This document shows, one piece after another, positions 5,625-12,085 of a stretch of 18,754 nucleotides of DNA; position 1 is the stretch's first letter, and the number at the start of each line of letters is the position of its first letter. The position numbers were made by a program, and so were the translations under genes. Below the pieces are notes generated by a model that saw only the letters and a program-made list of their open reading frames with translations, was not told where the DNA came from and searched no databases. This DNA is from JBGPIK01 sp041484845. GTDB lineage: Bacteria; Desulfobacterota; Binatia; UBA9968. The stretch is from NCBI GenBank assembly GCA_041484845.1, contig JBGPIK010000090.1, forward strand, positions 1 to 18,754. The letters are read 5' to 3'.

Positions 5625-7636
5625 GAATCAACAGTAGACGGCATGTAACGTGAACGAGTGTCTTCAATCCACTCTATTGTGATCGAATACCCGCGCTCCG
5701 TCCTTGTCAGATTATGGCGAGGCACTAGGCCGTATTTCCCGCAAAAGGTAGCAAGGCCCTTTGTCGATTTGAGCCAGTGCAATCCCTCTGTCGCAACGGC
5801 CCTTTTAAGCAAGTCGTTATTGGACACAAACGTCTCATCAGCGTCGCCTAATATAGCCGCTGCTATCTCTATAAGCGCCGTCAACGCGTCGCTTCTATCC
5901 GCGTCCGATCGATGCCCGGCCATGTCTTGCAGGATCTCGCTTAGATCCGGCCATACGCGTTGTGCCCCGTTGCTCAATTCAGTGTCCGCAACCAGGGCAA
6001 TAGCTATCAACGGCTCCGAAATGTCTTGGAATCTATCGTCCAAGCCCTTAATCGCCTCAACGTCGCCTAATGCGTCGTACACTGATTGAATGTCTTGGCT
6101 TCGCGCCTCGGCCCACGCAGTCAATGCTGACCGCAAATCCTCTAAGTCCTTGCCCTGGCGTCGAAGGTTAAAACGCTCGACGCGCTCGCTCGCGGCCTTT
6201 CGCGTCATAAGGATTTTGAACGATCTATCTTCGATGGTGTCCGGCAAGCCCTTAATGGACGCAAAAGCTTTAGGGCAATAACACTCAAAGAAACCCACGT
6301 CCCATTCGCCCTCTATTTTAAGGCATCGCGCAACCTTGGCCCCGGCCTGATAACCGGTATTGAGAAGCTGAATCACGCCCTGATAGGCTTCCTTGTCTTC
6401 GCCCTTAAGATTTTCCAGCTCATCTAAGATTAAAGTTTGCTGCTTGTTGGCTAGTCTGAAAATCGTTGCAACGTTGACGTTGCTCAATCGTGGCGTGGCG
6501 TTGCTGGTAAGTTTTTCGAGAATTTCTAAAAGCCTGCTCTTGCCGGATCTCTTCTCGGCGCTGTTGGCCCATAGGTAGCCGAAGACGGCGAAGCTTTGGT
6601 AGATGTAGGTGCCCAAGATCCACACGGCAATCAGTAGTGCCGAACGTCGATTCTTGAAGAATAAGTGCCGCGTCAACAGATTACGTATTTCGAAAATTAG
6701 ATCCGCTGTCCGTGGCACCGGCGGGTAAAGATCAATCGGCGCCGCGCCGGCTATCGCTTGCTCAAGTGTCGCCGTGAATTGCGCTTTGTCCCTGGACGTA
6801 AGCCATAAAGCGCGCGGATCTTTCTCCGGTAACGTGACGGCCTTGACGATGCCCTGATACTTTTCAGCCTTCAATGCCGCCGTGATAGTTGCGACAAACT
6901 TTTCGGCCGCTTCACCCGGCTCTTGAATGACGATAATTTCCGCGAATGGTAACAGGGACGTGGCAAATTCTTTTTTGAAATTACCCGCGCCCGGCACACC
7001 TAACGCCGGCACGTCACAGAATGTTAGGACGTGGGTGTCGCTTTCGCCCTCGACGACGACTAGGCGCCTTTGCTCTGTCCTAAGCCGCCATAGGCCATAG
7101 AGAATAGGTGTGTCACCCTTGCGCCATGAAAATCGGCCGTCTTTAGTCTTGCCCTTTTCCAATGCGTGCCGGGTACGGATCGCGACGACGCTCCCGGCCT
7201 CATCTCTGTACGGCATTTCAAAGCCGCGCTCGGCGTCTGATAGCTCGAAGCGCTCTTCGAGAAACTTAGCGGGTAACGCGCAAAAGTCGGCATACTGCGC
7301 GACGGTAAGAGGCTTTGCTTTTCGCGTGGGCTTGCGACTCTCTTTAACTTCGATGCCGTATCGCCCGGCAAGATTCTTTGCCGCTGATAGCGCGTCCGAT
7401 TCAATCCCGGCCTTAAGCAACAAGTCGATGCTGCTCCCGCCGCCAGCGCAAGCCCCGAAACAATGCCACCTATTTTTTTCTAGGTAGACGTGAAAGCTCG
7501 CCGTGTTTTCATCGTGAAACGGACAACGCCCGGTTGCGTCATGTCCGGCGCGCTTTAGATCCAAGCTCGGGAAATAGTCTCGAAGGACTGACTCAATCGG
7601 AATTTCTTTGACGCGCTCGAAAAGCTCGCTACTCAT
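5567..7636 (-). CDS. CHC2-Toprim-DUF3631 primase-helicase
   Basis: A 689-residue replication protein comparable in plan to phage P4 alpha. Domain 1 (about 25-75) is a CHC2 zinc finger with Cys38, His41, Cys59 and Cys63 (CPFH, then CFGAC and GGGSSIDL). Domain 2 (about 110-290) is Toprim-like: VVVEGESD supplies the Glu196 region, and IVIQEPGEAAEKF takes the place of the usual DxD motif, as in several phage primases. Domain 3 (about 330-500) is a DUF3631 AAA-type ATPase with Walker A AEKRSGKSR (Lys366), Walker B LILDELENL (Asp405, Glu406) and a probable arginine finger in LPDTIEDRS (Arg471). The C-terminal 150 residues look like the helical/winged tail of this family. It probably primes and unwinds at the element's own origin. 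The ATG overlaps the stop of the 54-residue gene by four bases (ATGA). Confidence 0.9.
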   Translation of the reverse strand: MSSELFERVKEIPIESVLRDYFPSLDLKRAGHDATGRCPFHDENTASFHVYLEKNRWHCFGACAGGGSSIDLLLKAGIESDALSAAKNLAGRYGIEVKESRKPTRKAKPLTVAQYADFCALPAKFLEERFELSDAERGFEMPYRDEAGSVVAIRTRHALEKGKTKDGRFSWRKGDTPILYGLWRLRTEQRRLVVVEGESDTHVLTFCDVPALGVPGAGNFKKEFATSLLPFAEIIVIQEPGEAAEKFVATITAALKAEKYQGIVKAVTLPEKDPRALWLTSRDKAQFTATLEQAIAGAAPIDLYPPVPRTADLIFEIRNLLTRHLFFKNRRSALLIAVWILGTYIYQSFAVFGYLWANSAEKRSGKSRLLEILEKLTSNATPRLSNVNVATIFRLANKQQTLILDELENLKGEDKEAYQGVIQLLNTGYQAGAKVARCLKIEGEWDVGFFECYCPKAFASIKGLPDTIEDRSFKILMTRKAASERVERFNLRRQGKDLEDLRSALTAWAEARSQDIQSVYDALGDVEAIKGLDDRFQDISEPLIAIALVADTELSNGAQRVWPDLSEILQDMAGHRSDADRSDALTALIEIAAAILGDADETFVSNNDLLKRAVATEGLHWLKSTKGLATFCGKYGLVPRHNLTRTERGYSITIEWIEDTRSRYMPSTVDSKPSEVSESRAGRGLELDL

Positions 7637-7797
7637 TCCTCAAATCCCTCGCGAATGAATCTCAAGGCGTCCAGGATGCGTTTCTCGTCGGCGTCGTTGT
7701 CTGTGACAGGAAAGATTTTAAGCTCGCCGTCCACGATTTCGACCACGGCGCGCAGGCGTGGCTTGCTTTCAATCTGTGGCGGGATTAGGGTTTGCAT
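7633..7797 (-). CDS. Small 54-residue protein upstream of primase
   Basis: A short frame, MQTLIPPQIESKPRLRAVVE followed by IVDGELKIFPVTDNDADEKR and ILDALRFIREGFEE. Support: a good Shine-Dalgarno (AAAGGA, about 8 bases before the ATG), an ATGA overlap with the primase start, and a balanced acidic composition with an alternating strand-helix pattern. I do not recognise a family. Tight coupling suggests that it works with the primase or sets its translation level. It is acidic, so direct DNA binding is unlikely. Confidence 0.75.
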   Translation of the reverse strand: MQTLIPPQIESKPRLRAVVEIVDGELKIFPVTDNDADEKRILDALRFIREGFEE

Positions 7798-7812
7798 ATC
7801 GTTTTTCCTTTC

Positions 7813-7852
7813 GCCCTGCGTTTCAGGTGGGTAACCAAGCGCAGGGCTTTTT
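7813..7852 (+). terminator. Terminator-like hairpin in the primase leader
   Basis: A perfect 8-bp stem, GCCCTGCG (7813-7820) with CGCAGGGC (7840-7847), has a 19-base loop and five T residues directly after it on the plus strand, the form of an intrinsic terminator. No rightward gene precedes it. On the minus strand the same hairpin sits between the AlpA-like gene and the Shine-Dalgarno of the 54-residue gene, where it may stabilise, process or attenuate the operon mRNA. Structure is clear, function is not. Confidence 0.65.
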
Positions 7853-7868
7853 ATTCACACTGCGCCGT

Positions 7869-8072
7869 TTAGGCGGGCTTGTTTTTGCTCAGCGACGCTT
7901 GTTGAATTTCCTGCGCTAGTTTCTTCACGTCTTCCATACGAAACAACCTCATGCCTCGCCGTGTGCGCAACGTGGGCAGCCGACCGCTCCGGTCATACTG
8001 GCGAACCGTTTTCGCGCATCGGTTCAAGATGCGCCCCGCCTCTGTGATAGAAAGTAACTCGTCTTCGTCCAT
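7869..8072 (-). CDS. AlpA-like HTH regulator
   Basis: A 67-residue protein, MDEDELLSITEAGRILNRCA, then KTVRQYDRSGRLPTLRTRRG and MRLFRMEDVKKLAQEI, an HTH_17/MerR-type winged helix-turn-helix protein. In P4-like satellites and cryptic prophages such proteins activate excision or replication genes. The ATG at 8072 is chosen over a GTG at 8078 because GGGAGG lies five bases upstream of it. It is the first gene of the leftward operon leading to the primase and is divergent from the zinc-ribbon gene. It shares only general fold features with the second HTH protein at 4933-5187, so the two are not recent duplicates. Confidence 0.82.
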   Translation of the reverse strand: MDEDELLSITEAGRILNRCAKTVRQYDRSGRLPTLRTRRGMRLFRMEDVKKLAQEIQQASLSKNKPA

Positions 8073-8100
8073 AGACACCTCCCGTTAACTATCTTCTAGC

Positions 8101-8152
8101 TGTATAACGTGATATCCTCTTGTAACGTAGCTTACAATAAAGTACCGTTACA
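8101..8152. promoter_or_regulatory. Divergent control region with TGTAACG repeats
   Basis: Between the AlpA-like gene and the zinc-ribbon gene lies an imperfect palindrome, TGTAACGTAGCTTACA (8121-8136). The half-site TGTAACG (8121-8127) is mirrored by CGTTACA (8146-8152), and another CGTTACA lies at 8181-8187 inside the rightward gene. A weak leftward promoter candidate overlaps it: TTGTAA, 17 bases, TATCAC. The pattern suggests an operator for a regulator of both directions, perhaps the AlpA-like protein; this is inference. Confidence 0.45.
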
Positions 8153-8175
8153 TTCATTAGCCGATGGGGTAAACA

Positions 8176-9033
8176 ATGCCCGTTACACAGAAGAAGAAGA
8201 CAGGCAAGAGGAAGAAAAAAAAGAAAAAGGTGATAAGGCGCGCGCGAACAAAGAACGGCCAGGCTTTGATCGTAGACTTGGCCCACTTTCTCAATCTCGA
8301 TTTAACCACGTGCGATATTCAGAAGCGCTGGCACTACTTCCAGTCGTGGCCAAGGCTAGGAATACCAAGAGGCATAACCGACGTCGACCGGAAACGCTAC
8401 GCTGAATTGAAGTTGCTTGTCAGCATCTTAGAAGAGAAAGATATTCAACCCGGTGACCCAAGGTTGATAGAGAACCTTCAAAATCTCCAAGACGAAATCA
8501 AAACAGCTTTTAAACCGATTCTTCGCACTTCGCTAAACGCGAAAGAACGCGACGAAATAAACTATGGGGTACGTCGCGGAATGGAAAGCATAATGGGTCG
8601 GCTTAACTGGTGTACCTTTAGCCCTAAGTGGGCTCTATATGCCGAGAACGTCGACGACAATACTAATTCACTAGAGGGATGGCATTGCACCTATGACCCT
8701 GAACGGTCCAATGACATTGCGCCGGTTGACGGCAGAATCTTGTCACAAGAAAGAGTGCTCCACTTGGGCGACTACCGCTTTGTTGTTAAAGAGGTTTCCC
8801 CACGCCCCAAGTCGATTGCGGATAGACTTTATTGGTTCGTCGGTCAGACGTTGATTCGCGCCTTGATCTCTAGGCTAAAAACATGCGTGGAATGCGGGAA
8901 ATACTTTTCAGCCTATGATTCCAAACAAGTCGTCTGTGGTAACGAGTGCCGCAAACAGCATAACCGCAAAGGGACCGCTGAAAGAGTTAGAAGGTCCCGT
9001 GCGTTGAGAAAGCGAAGGTTACAACCGACCTAA
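8176..9033 (+). CDS. Basic protein with C-terminal zinc ribbon (CGNR-like)
   Basis: A 285-residue protein of unknown function. The N terminus is extremely basic (KKKTGKRKKKKKKVIRRARTK, residues 6-26). The middle (about 40-220) is a mixed helical region with no motif I know. The C terminus carries a four-Cys zinc site, Cys237-x2-Cys240-x13-Cys254-x3-Cys258 (CVECGKYFSAYDSKQVVCGN), followed by RKQHNRKGTAERVRRSR. This resembles the C-terminal CGNR/ABATE-type zinc ribbon of putative regulators and suggests nucleic-acid binding. GGGG six bases before the ATG may serve as ribosome site. It is the only rightward gene between the replication operon and the membrane genes, so it is either a cargo regulator or part of a defence function. 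Confidence 0.78.
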   Translation: MPVTQKKKTGKRKKKKKKVIRRARTKNGQALIVDLAHFLNLDLTTCDIQKRWHYFQSWPRLGIPRGITDVDRKRYAELKLLVSILEEKDIQPGDPRLIENLQNLQDEIKTAFKPILRTSLNAKERDEINYGVRRGMESIMGRLNWCTFSPKWALYAENVDDNTNSLEGWHCTYDPERSNDIAPVDGRILSQERVLHLGDYRFVVKEVSPRPKSIADRLYWFVGQTLIRALISRLKTCVECGKYFSAYDSKQVVCGNECRKQHNRKGTAERVRRSRALRKRRLQPT

Positions 9034-9058
9034 GCGGTCGCTGTACCGGCTTGAGTTG

Positions 9059-9448
9059 TTACGTCGGCGACGGTCTAGCGCCCTTTATGACATAAGAAAA
9101 TGCACCACCGATCACTGCTGTTATCACGACGTGAACAGCGCCCTTTAGCCAGTTGAGGAAGGATAAACCAAAGAACGGAATGTTTACGAGTCCACCGAGA
9201 AGCCACGTTAGAACAACGACGAAAACAAGTTGGCGCCAACGATTATTGGGCGACAAACACGCAACTATGGTGAACCCAACCGTTGAAAGCACAAGCGATA
9301 AAAGAGCCACCATGGATGAATGTTCTGGCGTGCCATACTTTCCTGGCATCGCTAAGCTCGTATAAAAACCGGCGATTGCGCTAAGGGCAAAAATAATCAA
9401 AACGTCCCGCACAACTTCCTTCGCCGAAAGTTTCTTAATGGGTGTCAT
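9059..9448 (-). CDS. Multi-pass membrane protein, short paralogue
   Basis: A 129-residue hydrophobic protein with about four predicted membrane segments (near residues 15-32, 45-65, 75-98 and 105-122) and the conserved loop LSPNNRWRQ between the second and third. It is roughly half identical to the C-terminal half of the neighbouring 276-residue protein (for example CLSPNNRWRQLVFV against CLSPNNRWRQIVFV, and SYVIKGARP against SYLIKGSKP). The ATG at 9448 (MTPIKKLSAKEVV) is preferred over an upstream start because it overlaps the stop of the 35-residue gene by ATGA and matches where homology to the paralogue starts. Family unknown to me. Possible roles are superinfection exclusion or host membrane modification, which are speculative. 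Confidence 0.68.
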   Translation of the reverse strand: MTPIKKLSAKEVVRDVLIIFALSAIAGFYTSLAMPGKYGTPEHSSMVALLSLVLSTVGFTIVACLSPNNRWRQLVFVVVLTWLLGGLVNIPFFGLSFLNWLKGAVHVVITAVIGGAFSYVIKGARPSPT

Positions 9449-9552
9449 TGTGTTCGCCCCGCGGTACCTCTGCGCCACGATTCGAGAATCCAGAACCCGA
9501 GAAATATTAAAAGAACGGCAACAACCCCGAGCAGTACTGGAAACAGAAACAT
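9445..9552 (-). CDS. 35-residue single-span membrane peptide (paralogue fragment)
   Basis: Read as MFLFPVLLGVVAVLLIFLGF then WILESWRRGTAGRTQ: one membrane helix followed by a positive tail. It matches the fourth membrane segment of the 276-residue paralogue (FLLIFLGFWTLEARRRRGA), and the DNA is identical over 27 bp (9489-9515 and 10085-10111). A stop codon in frame 17 codons upstream (near 9600) cuts it off from any longer N-terminal part. The 4-base overlap with the next gene would couple them. No clear Shine-Dalgarno precedes the ATG, so it may be a degraded remnant and not a working gene. Confidence 0.45.
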   Translation of the reverse strand: MFLFPVLLGVVAVLLIFLGFWILESWRRGTAGRTQ

Positions 9553-9632
9553 CGACAGGCCGAGGCTTATATCATCTTTTCTGGCGGCTCAAGCGTGTTT
9601 TTATCTCACGCCGCCTCATTGAAAACGACTTC

Positions 9633-10463
9633 CTACCTCGCGGTCGGTTTGGAACCCTTGATGAGATAAGACAAAGCACCACCGACCGCTGCTGGTACCG
9701 CGATGTAACCACCACCTCCCCCAAACCAGTCGAGGGCGGATATAGAAAAGACTCCAATGTACCCGATTCCGGTAAGAAGCCACGCCGAAACGCCGACGAA
9801 AACAATTTGACGCCAGCGATTATTGGGCGACAGGCACCCAACCACGGTGAAACCAGCCGCCGAAAGCGGAAGCGACAAAAGCATCACGACAGCAAGGTAA
9901 TCAGGCGTTCCGAACTTCTCTGGCGTTGCTAAACTTGCAAACAAGCCGGCGATAAGACTAAGGGCACAAATAATGCAAACGTCCCGTCCAATAGTTCTGG
10001 CCGAAAATGTTTTCAGGGTGGTAGCCGAAAGTGTTTTCAGGGCGGTAAAGGCGTGCGCGCCCCGCCTACGCCTCGCTTCAAGAGTCCAGAACCCGAGAAA
10101 TATTAAAAGAAACGATATAAGCCCGCTTCCATAAAACGCTGGGCCACCCAAACCCGATATGATTCCGCTGATCACGCCCATGATGGCAGCGAAAACGTAC
10201 ATGAGTAGCGTGTCAAGCGCGACTGCTTTGAGAAAAGGAAGGCCTTGTTTTTGCCACTGCGAGATTGCGATTAAGTAAGCGAGTGCAAGACTGCTTGCGA
10301 GCAAAAGGTATCCTGGCACTAACTCAACTTCGCCATAGAGGAAGATGAGAGCAAAAGGCCCGGCGGCGCAAAGTGCCCCTAAAAGGCCTCGCCCGAACCG
10401 TTGTAAGGCGACAACTTCACGGCTCGGTGGTTCCGCACTGGCGTTTTTTCTTTCGTCTTTCAT
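9633..10463 (-). CDS. Eight-span membrane protein, full-length paralogue
   Basis: A 276-residue integral membrane protein with about eight predicted segments (near 27-46, 51-68, 81-104, 113-129, 161-179, 190-210, 220-240 and 252-268). A hydrophilic linker (131-160) contains a short internal duplication, LKTLSAT and LKTFSAR, that also shows at DNA level (GTTTTCAGGG twice near 10010-10041). The C-terminal half is paralogous to the 129-residue protein next to it; the N-terminal half has no counterpart there. The conserved loop LSPNNRWRQ lies before segment seven. No family recognised, no transporter or enzyme motif seen. It is probably element cargo. The start ATG is preceded by AAAGAG at a suitable distance. 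Confidence 0.72.
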   Translation of the reverse strand: MKDERKNASAEPPSREVVALQRFGRGLLGALCAAGPFALIFLYGEVELVPGYLLLASSLALAYLIAISQWQKQGLPFLKAVALDTLLMYVFAAIMGVISGIISGLGGPAFYGSGLISFLLIFLGFWTLEARRRRGAHAFTALKTLSATTLKTFSARTIGRDVCIICALSLIAGLFASLATPEKFGTPDYLAVVMLLSLPLSAAGFTVVGCLSPNNRWRQIVFVGVSAWLLTGIGYIGVFSISALDWFGGGGGYIAVPAAVGGALSYLIKGSKPTAR

Positions 10464-10715
10464 TCACGCGCTCTTTTGCGGCCTGTATATCCCAACGGCG
10501 TGCCAGTAAGCAATGCGTAGAGTCCGCGAGCGGCCCGCATTTCTCACGACGTAAACCCAAACACATTTGCGCCGATTGACACACCGAAGATGCAAGAGTA
10601 AAGCGGCCTTAGACTGACATCTGAGGAGATAGGCTGACGGGCATTTGCCGCCGCGTAGTGCGGGTCACTTACTAGTTGTATTTCCTGCGTCAAACTTTTT
10701 TAACGTGAATTTCTC
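10464..10715. other. 252-base divergent intergenic region
   Basis: No coding frame of merit on either strand. It holds the putative leftward promoter at 10484-10513 and a weak rightward candidate (TTGTAT 10676-10681, 17 bases, TTTAAC 10699-10704) just before the 192-residue gene. No repeat or hairpin of note was seen in the rest. Confidence 0.5.
10484..10513 (-). promoter_or_regulatory. Putative promoter of the 276-residue membrane gene
   Basis: On the minus strand TTGCTT (10513-10508), an 18-base spacer and TATACA (10489-10484) precede the ATG at 10463 by about 20 bases, leaving room for a short leader. Both boxes match the sigma70 consensus in four of six positions. Confidence 0.4.
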
Positions 10716-11294
10716 ATGTGGATTAATGAGCATCCATACTTTTTCTTGTACGCGCTCGGTTGCATACTAGTCATCATTTTGACTTTATTAAAAATAATCC
10801 TCTTTGGGGCTGTTGATTGGTTAACGAAAGCCAATATCCTAAATAAGAACCTGAAAAAACTACTCCCGCCCGACGAGAAAACTTTTAGTGACAAGGCGAC
10901 TTTATTTGTCAGCTTGTGGGCCTTAGAAGTGGCACTTTCATGGATCAATGTGATGGTTGTGCTGTGGCAAATTATAACGGGGTTGATTCGGACCGCAAGA
11001 GACGTTTTTTCATCCGCGCCTGAAGCGATTAAGTTGCTCAGATTCCCACTTAGGAATAATCCAAATATGTCCCGAGAATCCGTATGGGCTTATGTGCTTG
11101 CGCTTCAAATGAGAGGTGGCGAGAAACAGCCGGGCGAATCGGAGCTTCTCTTCGCGCTTAATGAACTGTTCCATTATTACCCGTCATTTGATCGTATAGC
11201 TGCTCTAAAACAATTAGAGCGTTTGAATGTTATGGACACTGATGTGATTTCCGCTACCGTAGGTCGCTTGTCATCTTCGCAAGGGGAAATATAA
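10716..11294 (+). CDS. Two-span membrane protein of unknown function
   Basis: A 192-residue protein with a short N terminus, a long hydrophobic segment (about 8-30, FFLYALGCILVIILTLLKII), a charged loop (about 38-60, KNLKKLLPPDEKTFSDK), a second hydrophobic stretch (about 62-92) and a soluble C-terminal domain of about 80 residues rich in helix-forming residues (ESVWAYVLALQMRGGEKQPG, then ELLFALNELFHYYPSFD). No motif recognised. No Shine-Dalgarno is visible before the ATG. A membrane anchor plus soluble domain is common among small defence or exclusion proteins, but nothing in the sequence proves that here. It converges on the HTH gene at 11309-11761 with a 14-base gap. Confidence 0.68.
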   Translation: MWINEHPYFFLYALGCILVIILTLLKIILFGAVDWLTKANILNKNLKKLLPPDEKTFSDKATLFVSLWALEVALSWINVMVVLWQIITGLIRTARDVFSSAPEAIKLLRFPLRNNPNMSRESVWAYVLALQMRGGEKQPGESELLFALNELFHYYPSFDRIAALKQLERLNVMDTDVISATVGRLSSSQGEI

Positions 11295-11308
11295 CAATAC
11301 AATCAACC

Positions 11309-11761
11309 TCAGGATTGACCGTTGGCCAAGTTAGTCAATAGCGACCGGCTTAACTGCTCAGCCAACGCGTCAAGGTTCTCGATTTCCGAGCGCGTGTTTA
11401 CCTGAAGGCCCGGGACTGCCTCGCCATTCAGCCGTAATGCTTTATCCGTGGCGATGGCCGCTCCCATTAGACTTTGGGCATAGCTCGCCGCGGGAAGCTC
11501 TCTCTCGGCCTGTTCCAGCGATTTTTTGGCGATCTCCGAATAAGCGAGTTGAAGCTCCCGCTTCACGCCAGCGGCGTATTTGAAATACTCGCCGTCCTCT
11601 CGTAGCGCGGCCCACCTTGGAGAATTGCCGCTCAAAATATCGCGCACAGTGGACGACGGCATATTAAGGCGCTTTCCGATTTCCAGGCTCGTGGCTCCCT
11701 CAAGCTCGCTCATTGCGATTGCTTGGATTACCTTTTGTTTAGGTGTTCGTCGTGCGCCCAT
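11309..11761 (-). CDS. HTH protein, possible terminase small subunit relative
   Basis: A 150-residue protein from the ATG at 11761 (MGARRTPKQKVIQAIAMSEL). It has an N-terminal helix-turn-helix (GATSLEIGKRLNMPSSTVRDIL, about 21-42), a long helical middle (YFKYAAGVKRELQLAYSEIAKKSLEQAE) and a C-terminal part reading ATDKALRLNGEAV then NTRSEIENLDALAEQLS. An HTH followed by a helical oligomerisation region and an IDK-x-L-x-G-type segment is the build of several phage terminase small subunits, which satellites use to redirect packaging. The match is by pattern only; a plain DNA-binding regulator is the alternative. The frame is open 20 codons further upstream, but the added residues look unrelated and start in a noncoding region. 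Confidence 0.6.
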   Translation of the reverse strand: MGARRTPKQKVIQAIAMSELEGATSLEIGKRLNMPSSTVRDILSGNSPRWAALREDGEYFKYAAGVKRELQLAYSEIAKKSLEQAERELPAASYAQSLMGAAIATDKALRLNGEAVPGLQVNTRSEIENLDALAEQLSRSLLTNLANGQS

Positions 11762-11865
11762 GTAGCGAATGCTCTTTTTGTAACTGACGGTGTTTGCCGG
11801 AAACGGGTTTGTACACGCCATGCACGCAATTCACGTTCTTGTTATCCCTTTTTGTTTTTGCGCCG

Positions 11866-11934
11866 CGTGACCACGGGACTCCTACCGCTACACCCAGGTG
11901 CCGGGTCGTGCCAGGGTAGGGCGCCGGGGCCACG
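11866..11934. other. Nested inverted-repeat structure
   Basis: Three nested pairings: CGTGACC (11866-11872) with GGCCACG (11928-11934), one mismatch; CCTACC (11881-11886) with GGTAGG (11915-11920), perfect; ACCC (11892-11895) with GGGT (11903-11906). It is more GC-rich than its surroundings. It could be a structured RNA leader of the HTH gene, a packaging-type site or a replication site; the sequence does not decide. Confidence 0.35.
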
Positions 11935-11937
11935 TCC

Positions 11938-11959
11938 AACCGAAACGGTTTCGGTTTTT
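11938..11959 (+). repeat. Palindrome with shared 15-mer, possible arm site or terminator
   Basis: AACCGAAAC-G-GTTTCGGTT (11938-11956) is a perfect palindrome around one G, followed by TTTTG on the plus strand, so it can form a rightward terminator. Its right half belongs to GGTTTCGGTTTTTGC (11947-11961), identical to 2993-3007 near the left end of the element, which fits integrase arm-type sites. Confidence 0.45.
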
Positions 11960-12012
11960 GCGGGTTTTGATGGGCGAAACCTGGGACTTTTCGGGATAGG
12001 CAGCGAAGCGCC

Positions 12013-12057
12013 AAAAACGGAAAAAGCGCCGCAACCACTTAGGGTTACAGGCGCTTT
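12013..12057 (-). terminator. Strong leftward intrinsic terminator inside attR end
   Basis: On the minus strand AAAGCGCC (12057-12050) pairs perfectly with GGCGCTTT (12030-12023); an inner AACC/GGTT pairing extends the stem, and a T-run follows (12025-12021), with a second T-run at 12017-12013. In the integrated state the nearest leftward gene before it is the M48 protease, whose transcripts it would stop. In the excised circle it would directly follow int. Confidence 0.8.
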
Positions 12058-12085
12058 CACTCGTTGCCCTTTTTCTTATTGGTGG

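Larger units (their letters stand above)
11762..12085. other. Noncoding right-end region with palindromes
   Basis: 324 bases between the HTH gene and attR hold no believable gene. They contain a nested GC-rich inverted-repeat structure (11866-11934), a short-loop palindrome followed by T residues (11938-11959), inverted and direct copies of the GGTTTCG motif (near 11941, 11947 and 11974), and a strong leftward terminator (12023-12057). This is what the right arm of an attachment region plus a cis-acting site would look like. Confidence 0.6.

Noticed and set aside
7110..7487. Rightward frame opposite the primase
   Set aside because: Fully antisense to the CHC2-Toprim coding region, with no ribosome site and no recognisable protein features.
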